Shown here in pieces: positions 20,119-30,605 of a stretch of DNA of 64,000 nucleotides (within the stretch, counting starts at the first letter, position 1; the number at the start of each line of letters is the position of its first letter). The stretch covers positions 12,144,729 to 12,208,728 of the forward strand of contig CM049314.1 in assembly GCA_026874595.1 (NCBI GenBank). The letters run 5' to 3'. The DNA comes from Sipunculus nudus (lineage: Eukaryota > Annelida > Sipuncula > Golfingiida > Sipunculidae). Both the position numbers and the translations under genes were made by a program. The notes beneath the pieces were generated by a model that was not told where the DNA came from, did no database searches, and worked only from the letters and a program-made list of their open reading frames with translations.

Positions 20119-20468
20119 TAATATATATATATATATGAGAGAGAGCGAGAGAGAAAGAGAGAGAGGGAGAGAGAGAGAGAGCGAGTGAGTGGAAGAGACC
20201 GGGAAAAGGGAGAAAGAAAGAGAGCTATACTATATATAAAATTTATCCTATATATAAAGGAGAGAGAGTGGAAGAAAGAGAGAGAAGAAAAAAGAAAAGA
20301 GAGAGAAGGAAAGATACAGACAGAGGGAGAGAAGAAGAAGAACCTTAACCGGAGGGAAAGGTAACAAAGACCTATACTGTACATAATATTTTCTGATATG
20401 TAAGAAAGAAAGGGAGAGAAAAAGAAAGATAAAGAAAGAAAGAGAGACAGTAAGACAGAGAAAGAGAA

Positions 20469-20499
<31 letters not shown>

Positions 20500-20658
20500 C
20501 AGAGAGAGAGAGAAAGAGGAAGAGAGTCAGAGAGAAGAACCAGTCAGAGGGAATGTTAACAAAAATACATATATATTCAATGTATATAATATTTTACGGT
20601 TAAGTTATATCATAAAAATTAATACATCATTTACCGCTTGGTACACAGATTACATATA

Positions 20659-20746
<88 letters not shown>

Positions 20747-20815
20747 ATGAGTGGGAGAGATAACATAAGCGTTGACTTATTCATTGGTCTATATACAAAT
20801 AAAATGTTATTAATT
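19511..20815. repeat. Loop between foldback arms: TA and GA simple repeats
   Basis: Long (TA)n tracts at about 19,640-19,701, 19,870-19,948, 20,053-20,136 and 20,652-20,709, a GA-rich purine block at about 20,137-20,540 and (GA)n at 20,710-20,741. Frames here are low-complexity only (YIYIYI or serine/leucine runs). Confidence 0.95.
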
Positions 20816-21066
20816 AAATATGATGTTTTGTGTTGAATGCGGTTAAAACTACATTTGTCATGTACGCTATGGTAGCGCTTGGTGAAAAGTCCCTAGCGCT
20901 CGGTGGTCCAAAGTCTTTGGTAAAGACGTTTGAAGTATGTATGAACACTACCCGTTGTAAGAACAGGGTAGCGCTCGGCAAAAAGTCCCCAGCGCTCGGT
21001 AGCCCCACGCGGGTCAAAGCAATGCCTGGTGTGAACCCAGGGCAGCGCTCGGTAAAAAGACCGACC
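20816..21066 (-). mobile_element. Foldback inverted repeat, right arm
   Basis: The inverted partner of the arm at 19,331-19,510, about 70 bp longer because it holds extra copies of the AGCGCTCGGTAAAAAG subunit (at least five AGCGCT-type cores). The inner boundary is at TGATGTTTTGTGTTGAATGC and the outer boundary at CTCGGTAAAAAGACCGACCC. The outer flanks do not match, so the repeat ends cleanly there. Confidence 0.9.
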
Positions 21067-24000
21067 CCTGAAAAATGATTCTGAGCGAAGATGATTTCTG
21101 ATTCTCCCTCTAGATGGCGGTGTATGTGTTAAAAGTCCAAGTTTGCTTCATTCCGTTGTTCATTGTTCCTCTTGTGCTTCATTTCTGATGCCGTTATTAT
21201 AACCAAACGTATCACAGCGCCGATTTTCACAAAAGGTCGCCACCGCTATGCTGACATCTGTGTTAATCATTCGGAACAACTCGGCCGAATTAGTTCGCTT
21301 CTTAACTCAGATGTACATAAGAAGCCGCCATGGAAAGTATTCCGGCGAGGCATGGTCACGGTCAGGTCAACAGCACACCTGTTGTGCACTTTGTAAGAGC
21401 AAAAACAATATATTTCTTGCACATGGACTGCCATATATTCTAACTTTGAGCTATAAGACAACACTGATCGAAGAAATAAAGGGTAAAATCCCCTGTATAC
21501 CAATTTGGAAAGCATGAGGATACAATTCACGCCAGAAATTCCACCCCTAGTGGGCAATGTATGTGGCATTTGTTATAAACTGATCTTTCTAGATATATAA
21601 CTGTCGGAACCTGGTTATATTCGATGTTTAGCAACGTATCAAGCCAATAAAAACATCATTATGGCAAACTAATGTACTTTTTGTGGAAACTGTGATATTT
21701 TCCAGGACGAGTCAGTAGAACTAGGTAAAATTTGGTAAAATGTCCTGTTATGCATGGATGTTTGACAAAAATTAAAATAAGAAACACAGTTTATCATATT
21801 TCATTTTGCCATTACCAAAATATTCAAACAGCTAGAAGCAAGCTCTAACTTTTTACACAGTTTATACATATATTGTTCCTGCATAACGGATGTTTTGTAT
21901 TGATGTCATACTGTTACAAAAGTTGTGAATATCAAGAGAGTTTTTATTAAAGCTTAATCAATCGTCAATCTAGCCCAGGGCTTCATTTGCATCGAGCACT
22001 GTATGTAATTTATTTATTCAAATATACCTGACCTATTTATGTGTATTTTTATGTGCGTATCTCCATCAATCTATGTATCTATACATCTGTGTGACCTATT
22101 AAGCAAAACAATGTGCCATATATGTGCATAATGGAAACTATATTAAAATTAAACAAAGACACTGTAGGTCACTCATGTTACGTTAGCTTCTATGATTTAT
22201 TAATCTTGAGCAACCATTGAACTAGTAAAGACCTTGCTTTAATTTTCCTTAAGACATGTACACAATGTGATATTAGTTATCATTTGATTTCCAGGCATTT
22301 GAAATTGCTTGACAAGTTTTTTGTTTTGTCTTTGAACAGAAATGACATTGACCCCTTGACTTTGGTAAAACTAACGACCCTTGAATTATGATGTCTCCGT
22401 AAACTGCATTCCCTTTACCTGTATATGTGTAGAAACATAAGTAGAACAACATTAAACAATTTTGTACAGAAACCTAAAGTCAGAAAAATGATCATAGCGC
22501 CATTTGTATGAACAGCTTTTCGTATCCTCATACTAGATGACATACCAGGGCCTACTTATTATAACATTGAAGAGAAAAAAAATTTTCCCGTTTAAACCTG
22601 AGCCGATCGGGGCCATGTAATCGATTCTTGACAGGAAGTTTGGCCACTTTGACACGGGGTCAAGACCAGGTCATATTGAGTCGGTAGCCTTTGCCAGAGG
22701 TGATTGCAGCGTCAGCATACAACGAGGTGACCCCTGGTGGAGATTGCCCGCAGCATTGCGATCATTCAGAACGCTGGGTAATTCCGCCGATGGATGTCAC
22801 CAGATTGAGACAGATTGTTGCTCTCTATCGATACATTTTATAACACAATTAGAAATCTGCATTCTTATGAATACAAGAGTCCGCAGTTCACTTATTCGGC
22901 GCATATTCTCAGTTTCATTTGTGTATAAGTGACTGTACATTTCTGAATATTCCTTGTTGATGATCCTGAATCTGGATCATGTATAAAATTATCTAATCAA
23001 TTCTTCATTGGCAAATCCAGGAAATGCCTCGAAGTTTTCAAGAAATTGCGTTCAAGTTTGCGTCAATTATGTTGTGACACACAAACACACACACCCTCAC
23101 ACACACACAAACACGGGAATGAACGCGTACCCTCCTGCTTCGGACCTGGAGGGGGTGGGGGGTGGGGGGTAGGGCATTCTTTGCACTTTGAGCATTAGGT
23201 CACACTGACGAACAAACGTGAAGCTATCACACTCAAGATGCTGGCACACGTTTGATACAATTTAACGAGCTATATGAAAAACACCTTTTCTTCTGGTTGT
23301 TTTCTGGTTGCCTTCAAGACTGATCATGTCTTGTTTTGTCAGTCCCCGAAAACTGGTCTTGCAACCTGTGTATTTTCTAAGTTTTACATTTTTTTCCGTT
23401 TATGAGACCGTTAAATGACAGCAAGTGTCTCAGTTTTTCAGCTTTGGTTTCATCTTGTGTCATGAAAACTTATATTCATAGTTCATAACTAGTTTTACCA
23501 GTTCCTGAAGGCTGGTGGCGCCACCTGATTTTATGTATTTTTTTAAACATTTTTTTTCTTTAATTTTAAATTGCCAAATTACATCGATATTATCAGTTTC
23601 TCAACTGTGATTTGATCTGGTGTTCTGAAACCGCTAAGTTTATTTGGCCCCTACCCCCCCCCCCCCAAAAAAAAAGTTATAGATATTGTTTTCACTCCAA
23701 TCGTCTGCCGGAATTCTAATATTTTTGTGACCCCTTTGAAGTACCGAAGAGTTTTCCCCTCAATTTGAAACACTAGATGTTACTACCATGTTCTCAGATG
23801 AGTTCGAAAACGGATGTCCTTGACCTTGATCTTCAGTGTCTAAGTAGCCGTATTTAAGAATGATTATGAACCTCATAACTTGTAAAGTATAGCATATTTT
23901 TTTTAATCTACTTTGGAAACCTTATTGTTTCTTATCTTAATTAGGATAATTTTGAACCCTATATGTTTTGAACTACTGGTCAAACTCTTAATGTCACACC

Positions 24001-24244
24001 TGCCACCTTTCAATAACTCCTTACCTGATAATACGGAAGAAACCATGTTTTGAGTTCACAACGTCAGCGGGTATGGTCACAGGATCCACTTATTTGGAAA
24101 AATATTTAAATGCATTTAATAACTTTTAATCCCAAACCTTACATCTTTCACATTTTGCTCACCTACCAGTAGAAAAAAAAATCCCAATTAATTTTTAGGT
24201 CAAGAGGTCAAGTTTAAAAGGGCCCTCATAAAATATCTATATAG
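21067..24244. other. Intergenic, no supported gene
   Basis: AT-rich. Overlapping plus-strand frames at 21,163-21,517 and a 62-codon frame at 22,744 lack recognisable motifs. A (CA)n stretch lies at about 23,080-23,115, a G-rich run at 23,150-23,170 and poly-C then poly-A at 23,654-23,676. From about 23,440 to 24,240 the sequence (ACTACTGGTCAAACTC and similar) loosely recalls the degenerate array at 3.7-5.1 kb. Confidence 0.5.
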
Positions 24245-24280
24245 ACAAATTCAGCTGAGCGTCGAGACCCTTGGGTCCCC
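24245..24280. repeat. Dispersed repeat tail motif, copy 2
   Basis: AATTCAGCTGAGCGTCGAGA then CCCTTGGGTC, matching the motif at 5198-5235 with few differences and in the same orientation. Confidence 0.6.
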
Positions 24281-24917
24281 AGTTCATAGATGTGGTAAAG
24301 AATTTTGCAGTCTCACACTTAAGGACATGTTCCGTAGTCTATGGTCACATTACAAATAAAAATAAATTTGGCCAGAATAGAGATCATTTTATAAAACTAA
24401 CTTATTCTCTAATGTTATCTTGAATCTTTATTTCAATTTCATGATTAAGGTTTTAAGTCAGGGCCATTTTCTTCATCCACATGGAATTATGGTTGTCCTG
24501 TTTAAGTGTTCTTCTCCAAAAGACTCTGCCCTTAAGTGCAACAAGTCAGCTGTTTTGGTAATTGAAAGGAATATCCCTGGTTTTGACAATTGAAACAATG
24601 TATTGGTCCTTGCAGTGCGATGGATCGCATCGGCACCAAATCGCCACTTCGGGCAAGGACGTATCAGAAATAAGGCGATATATCTTTGGCTCGGCCGTTA
24701 TCCGTCCCGCAACTGATTTTCCACATAACATTTTATTTCAGAGTAAAACCTATTTAAACAAACTGGGCTCTCTTCGGGAACAGTATCTCGTTATCAAATT
24801 AATGAAAAAAAGGAAACATTTGCCATATATTTAAATTTACCGGTCGTTCTGAATCAGCTGTAATGCGGACAAGCTTGTTTTACCCAAAGAAAATATGTTT
24901 ACTTATTTCCTTTGTAG

Positions 24918-25245
24918 GTGCATGTGGCCAGTTTCGCCGTAATTTACTACTTGCAACTAGATATACAGATGACGTCCTCATCAATCATGGCGGGAACTAC
25001 AACCCTGCATCTTACAGCGTCGCTATCCTAATCAGCGGGATATACCTGATCAGTCTCACAGCCGGAATTACGGGACCGAAAGGGTGAATTATCTGTTCAA
25101 GATTAACCGCAATAACATTTACAACATATATCGAGATCATGTCAACAACGTTGGAATGGACACTTTGGGTCGAGATTGTTTAATCTATTTGGAAGCAGAT
25201 AACTATCTAGGCATCCATGGGTACAGACGCACCTCAGCTTTTTAA
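24918..25245 (+). pseudogene. C1q-domain sequence A, frameshifted
   Basis: C1q-domain proteins are secreted beta-sandwich lectin-like proteins used in mollusc innate immunity. After an acceptor-like TTATTTCCTTTGTAG the frame reads YTDDVLINHGGNYNPAS and SGIYLISLTAG, the usual C1q strand pattern (DV..N.G..Y...., F..P..G.Y.F). It ends at TGA (25,085-25,087). The adjacent frame takes over: NYLFKINRNNIYNIYRDHV, LGRDCLIYLEADNYLGIHGY, RRTSAF, the C-terminal C1q strands with the Y.RTSFSG end, and stops at 25,243. One indel near 25,070 separates the halves. Confidence 0.75.
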
Positions 25246-25760
25246 GCACAACCCAAGGGATTTTAACATCATGGGGTACTGTGGCATTTGGTGGTAACTT
25301 TGGTATATGCACCTCTTTCAGTGTTGCTCGGACGACTCCCCATACCCCGGGACAGATAACGTATCAACAAGTTTTGGGCAAATGTGGGTTCTTCATGGAA
25401 TGTTATTAGAAACTAATTCATCGCACCGAAACACGCTATTACTTCTTTCTCTTTTCCTGTTGGAGCTCGTGATATTCTAATGAGCGCTGACCTGACTGTA
25501 AATCAGAATGTGGTTGTTAGAATTGAGCGATCTGTTTCAGGGCTGACGAACAGCGATACCATGAGTAAAGCGTTTTCTTATTTTTGAATAGCTGAGATGT
25601 TGTGCAGATTACAGCTAACTCTCCTTGATATACTGACGCAGCCCAAAGAACCACCTTTTCAGGATTTCATTATGCTTTTTCCCACGGTGAACTGTATGCT
25701 TGGGAAGTTTACAGCAGTGTCGATATACAGGTTGGACCAAACCCTGATATTTTCATGTAG
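25246..25760 (+). pseudogene. C1q-domain sequence B, several breaks
   Basis: Directly downstream of A. Pieces in changing frames follow the C1q order: VAFGGNFGICTSFSVARTTP, GQITYQQVL; RTETRYYFFLFS; MSADLTVNQNVVVRI and SGLTNSDTMSKAFSY; DVVQITANSP; then FSGFHYAFSHGELYAWEVYS and a stop at 25,758. SVAR, Y.F.FS, the central strand and the terminal FSGF are typical. At least three frameshifts and stops. It may be the second domain of a two-domain gene or a tandem copy. Confidence 0.7.
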
Positions 25761-27235
25761 TCCTGGTTAACACTGACACGTCTGGCAGAGCGATCGGGTT
25801 CTATGTTGTGTCTGCGCAAGGTCTCACACTTATTTCCGTTAAATGAGAGAGAATGAGAGAGGGAATGAAATATTTAATTCGATAAAAAGTAATGCATTCA
25901 CAAATATATATTCAATTTATCATTTTATATGACAAAAGACTGTTATTAAGGACTTTTAATAGCAACCTGTGTCATGACACATGGAGAAATCATATCATAG
26001 TTCAGGGGTCATTCTTGCATAAACTTTGAGATAATATGACTTGTTGAGGGAATTCATAAAATTTTGAGAATATTAGGCCAAAATAAATAAAAATTATGGT
26101 TCGCTGGCACTTATTTCCAGAAATCAATGCGGGCGGGCGGTTTTTAATTTTTTAATTTTATGGTATGTTTCGATAAAAATGTCAATTGATAAGGGAAAAG
26201 CATGATAATAACAGATTTAAAATGCTAAACAAGTAAAAGCACTACATAACAAATGAAATTGTATGATTTTATCTTCTGAGAGATATGTCCGAGTGGCTGC
26301 AGTTCAAAATTGGTAAGTTTCTATTAAAAATCAAAATACAAATTTTTGATGCGGGGGTTTAAAATTGATGCGGGCGGTGACTGAGAACCATACCTTTTAT
26401 TTTTTTGGCCTTATGTACATGTGTTAGACAGCTTGAGATGGACTTTTTTCGGCTAAGACAAATTTGTGATACAGATTCATTTGATGGCATTCATCTTCAT
26501 GTGTTTATTAATGACTGTTTTGTGCATGTACCAAGTGAAGCCTCGAAGAGTGTGTGAGACAATTATGTCAATAACAATTAGGGAAGTCTCATTTATGAAT
26601 GTTGGTGTTATACTTCTCAGACAGCTGTCAGCAACTTTTTTAGTTTCGTTTGTAACAAGGATATCTTTCTGTCTTGTGTCACGTTCTTGAGTCAATGCTC
26701 TGGTTGTAAAAACTAAATTATGGAAGTAATGGTGAAAGGGCTTCTTGGCAGTAATAAGATAAAAATCCATAATAAAATTAAATTATATTAAGTCTGAAGA
26801 TGTCCGCCTTAAAAATGACAGCTAGACTATACCTGAAGCGATAACCGCATTTGACACCATCTTATGCGGTTAATGTTTAACTGTATTTATGGGCTGTACA
26901 CGGGTTCTTATTGATAAACAAAAAAACGCACTGCAGTACGACCCACTTTACTCACCCATGTACCATTTTGCAGTGACACCATAAAGACCTGTTAACATGG
27001 TAGTGCAAATATACCACTAGGTAGCAGCACCTATAAGTCAGTGTATAAAGATATATCACAGCAATTGGCATGAAAATGTTTTTATATATCTTTCAAATTG
27101 ACAAATTGAAAAAAAAAATGGTGACTTATTTATTATCTAATCAGAGAGCACCAAGGTAAAATATATAATACATTAAATAATACATTAAATGTATGCGAAT
27201 AGCTCCAGTCTTTCAATGTACGTATAACTAAACAG
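25761..27235. other. Between C1q segments, no exon seen
   Basis: AT-rich. The N-terminal half of the C1q domain expected for the segment at 27,236 was searched for by eye and not found. Frames at 26,466-26,770 carry no motif. Confidence 0.5.
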
Positions 27236-27442
27236 ATGTCCAAAGTGAAGAACGGCGTAGTTTACGCTCAGGTGACGAGAGATGACGTCACACACCCAGC
27301 TATGAGACGCTGGTCAGTGCTGATGGAATGCGATCAGAATGACGTCATCTGGGTCACAGTGCCACAAGGTGTCATGCTGCATAGCGACCGATATAGGCAG
27401 ACTAGTTTCCTTGGTTTTACTTGTTCCCGTAAATATAAATAA
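27236..27442 (+). CDS. C1q-domain C-terminal exon, open
   Basis: A 68-residue open frame to TAA. KNGVVYAQVTRDD, then LMECDQNDVIWVTVPQGV and LHSDRYRQTSFLGF match the second half of a C1q domain (LMKNG, strand with GD.VWV, and the terminal Y.QTSF.GF signature). An acceptor with a branch-site-like sequence precedes it (ATAACTAAACAG at 27,224-27,235), so this is probably a last coding exon whose upstream exon is missing, unrecognised, or one of the broken segments to the left. It has no internal lesion, unlike A and B. Whether it is expressed cannot be told. Confidence 0.6.
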   Translation: MSKVKNGVVYAQVTRDDVTHPAMRRWSVLMECDQNDVIWVTVPQGVMLHSDRYRQTSFLGFTCSRKYK

Positions 27443-28321
27443 AAAAAACCTTGATGGGTCAGCAACGGAACAGTTTGCATGTCCAAAGTATTTGCTTCTT
27501 TATTTTACCAATTTTAATGATGCTGTTTAGTGTGTTAATTACGGTATTTTGCGGAAATTTCATTCAAGATTGTCAAATTATAGGTCGTAAAAGGAACCTC
27601 CCCTGCCACTAGCCCAACGGCATCAAGAATTTCATTTTCAATCTGTCGAGCAAAAATTCCCTCGTTTCTCAATGTTTCATTAATGTCCCCGGCAGATATC
27701 TGACAGATTTTTTTTTCCCAACTTAATAAGACGAGAATTAAATGGTCATATAAAGTGAACCTTCCGTTTTAACAATAATCCTACATTTTTCTTATTCTTC
27801 TTCTTCTTGGTTCTAAGATTATTATATTATTATTAAATACCAGGAGGTTCTCAATAAACCTATTTTTTTAGTATTTGTTACGCATATTTAATATTATTAT
27901 GTCTCAGATTGGTTAAATAAGAAACCTATTTTTTTATTATTATAATTATTTTTTAAAAAATTATTATAATTATTATTATTATTAATATTATTTTACAAGA
28001 GGACTAAAGTATCCTAAATTTATGGGGTTACTGGTCCTCTACAAGATGAACGTATCAATATATAAGCAGATGATTACATGCCCATGCATATAGAATAGCC
28101 GCAGTAGCAGAGAAGGAAAAGTATCACAATCTGAAGAGAAATTTTCAAAACCTTATCAGATTATTTAAAAAATACTGTGTTTCCTATATAATAAATCAAC
28201 ATATGCAGCCGATTAAGGATAAACCCGCTGTGAATACCAACTATTTTAGTAATTTTTGCACATTTTGACATTGTACTAATGATTAGTTCTCCAGTCAGTC
28301 AGTGCAAGTCCACTTTCTGAA
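27443..28321. other. Intergenic, ATT-rich
   Basis: No gene. Dense ATT/TTA trinucleotide and A/T runs at 27,780-28,000. Confidence 0.6.
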
Positions 28322-28738
28322 CTACTTTATTTGCAAGAATAACAATATTGATGTGTATTCATGAATTACTGAGTCTGATATAAATAACCGCCTTCTCAAG
28401 CTAACTGAAATACTCGGGTCAAGAAACAACAGATAACCCTCGGGAAGGTCGCTGCCAATTTCGACTTTTAGTCTTCTTTTGCCTGAGGTCCAACTGATAT
28501 AACGTAGGTCGATACTGTTCCTCGCAAAACACAATCAGAGCCGACAGGAGACCGGGGTCAACTGTATTACCGCTCCAGGGTCGTTATAGTGTTTGTAAGA
28601 GACCATGTTATACTCTTTGCCTGGTTCTAACTGTGATGTAGGTTGGCACTGTGTAAATATTTTGGTTGTTATCAATGAGAAACAGACCGACAGGACCGCC
28701 AGGCAGACGCCACGCTCCAGGCCACGCGTTATTAACAA
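28322..28738 (-). CDS. Unidentified reading frame with signal-like start and one TGA
   Basis: From ATG at 28,738 the frame reads MLITRGLERGVCLAVLSVCF, continues SLITTKIFTQ and CQPTSQLEPGKEYNMVSYKH to a TGA at 28,535-28,537, and then stays open in the same frame for 70 more codons (LCFARNSIDLRYISW, KRRLKVEIGSDLPEGYLLFL and DPSISVS). Composition on both sides of the TGA looks protein-like, with alternating hydrophobic and polar residues. I do not recognise the family. It may be a first exon, a pseudogene with one stop, or chance. Reading TGA as selenocysteine is possible but has no support. Confidence 0.3.
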
Positions 28739-29312
28739 CTCCCGCGAGATTTGAAAAGGACTATTTTTTATGAGATTATTCCGCGGGTATTAATATGTTA
28801 CTGCCTCCCCCAGACGATGTCAGCGGCGGTAACAATTGAATCCGAAGACCAGCGCCATGAATTTCCGGTCCGGCCTTGCTTCAATCGTCACCAAAACTGT
28901 CACATTCGGAAAGTAAAATGACAGAACAAAGCGGGATGGCTTGCCGCGGACCTGGACATCAATCGAGCTGTTGCTGCGTGATTAGACGCTTCCACTCCGC
29001 GAACATTTCCTCTGCCTGGCAAAAATATGGCCCGTCCCTCAGAGGGCATAGATCTGTCGCTCTGCTCTCCCTGGACCGACAGACAAATAGATTGTCCCTC
29101 TGCTAAATATAAATACCTCACACAGCTGTGTTTGGTGTAGATAACAGGGTTCTTCTATGGTATAGAAATTTCCCTTTAACAGAGTACTTTTTTACCAAGC
29201 CGGCCTGAGACTGGTCTTTAAGTCTGCCCGCCCTCCCATTTATACCCCTAATTATCAGCCTTGACCAGTACCTGCAGAGAAATACAGTGTAGTTCATCTA
29301 GTGCAGAAAGAG

Positions 29313-29313
<1 letters not shown>
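28739..29313. other. Intergenic, moderately CpG-rich
   Basis: Sequence at 28,770-29,060 has more CpG than its surroundings (CCGGTCCGG, GCGGCGG), directly upstream of the minus-strand frame ending at 28,738. It could be a promoter or CpG-rich 5' region, but no core element was identified. Confidence 0.3.
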
Positions 29314-29372
<59 letters not shown>

Positions 29373-29382
29373 CATATATATA

Positions 29383-29425
<43 letters not shown>
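29314..29425. repeat. (TA)n microsatellite
   Basis: Almost continuous TA dinucleotides with two short interruptions. Confidence 0.97.
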
Positions 29426-29427
<2 letters not shown>

Positions 29428-30231
29428 ATGGATTTTATTTTTAATTACGTTTAAAGCCTCTGCCTCTTTCTCTATTCTTCTGTCCGTGTTTGTGTCTCTC
29501 TTATATATTGCATACATCCATCTCGTCTGTTATGATTAATCTATATGAAACAGGATGAGGTAATAATTTGGACTCTAAATATGGCACATTTCTGTAATGT
29601 TCTTGGGAAAATTTCTTCACTATCATTTTACCGAACGTCTTTATTTTAACTTACGTGTAACATGTTTGACCTAGACACTGCAATGTTTACCTCTTGTAAA
29701 ACAATAAGGACATAAAGCATTACCATTCTCTACCCTTTTTGTGGCCTACTGAAAAAAGGTATATATCACGATTTTTATGACCAATGACCTTCATAGCCAG
29801 AGAAGGAATTACATTCAACCATGCAATGGGAGCACATGTTCGTTGTAGCGCCGGAAACTGAAACTGCAAGCTGCTGGTGACACTGCCATCTGGCGGCAGA
29901 GTTTTTAACCACTGGTTGATGAACTCCTTCACGTGGAAAGTGGATCAAACAGGGGTGTGAACTCAAGGGGATCGGGGCAAATAACCCGACACCCCAACTT
30001 TAGCAATTGGTGATGGTAAACGTAACCCCCCTCGCTGCTATTAAGGGAATAATGTTTAAATGTAAAAATATAATATATATTTATGAATAAAATTATAGAC
30101 TTTGGATTTTTATTATAAAATATTATATATTCAAACCTGCTTTAGAATAAACCTATAGTGGAAACATAATACTTTATTCCTTGAAACCTTTTACTTAATT
30201 GTAATGTACTTGAAATGTGTCATATACAAGG

Positions 30232-30234
<3 letters not shown>
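29426..30234. other. Intergenic, no feature seen
   Basis: AT-rich. Overlapping 63- and 70-codon minus-strand frames at 29,720-29,966 have no recognised motif. Confidence 0.5.

Positions 30235-30301
<67 letters not shown>
30235..30301. repeat. (TA)n microsatellite
   Basis: Pure TA tract of about 33 units. Confidence 0.97.
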
Positions 30302-30302
<1 letters not shown>

Positions 30303-30470
30303 CTGGTTTGAATGAATAACATTCTAATGACTTTATTCCACAAATATTGTCCATACATAATAAACTAATAAAGTATTATGCATTTCACTAATGATTAAAT
30401 TCACTCATAAAATACACACACATATTATATTATATATATATAATAGGATTAATATAAATATATGTTTATC

Positions 30471-30474
<4 letters not shown>

Positions 30475-30542
<68 letters not shown>

Positions 30543-30560
30543 AAGAAAGAGACAGATAGA

Positions 30561-30603
<43 letters not shown>
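30475..30603. repeat. (GA)n microsatellite
   Basis: GA tract with small interruptions (GATAGA, GAAAGAAAGAGACAGATAGACAAA). Polypurine on the plus strand. The 76-codon frame through it encodes only RERE repeats. Confidence 0.97.

Positions 30604-30605
<2 letters not shown>

Noticed and set aside
20118-20384. 88-codon minus-strand frame and similar RERE, YIYI or SLSL frames
   Set aside because: Low-complexity translation of GA and TA microsatellites.
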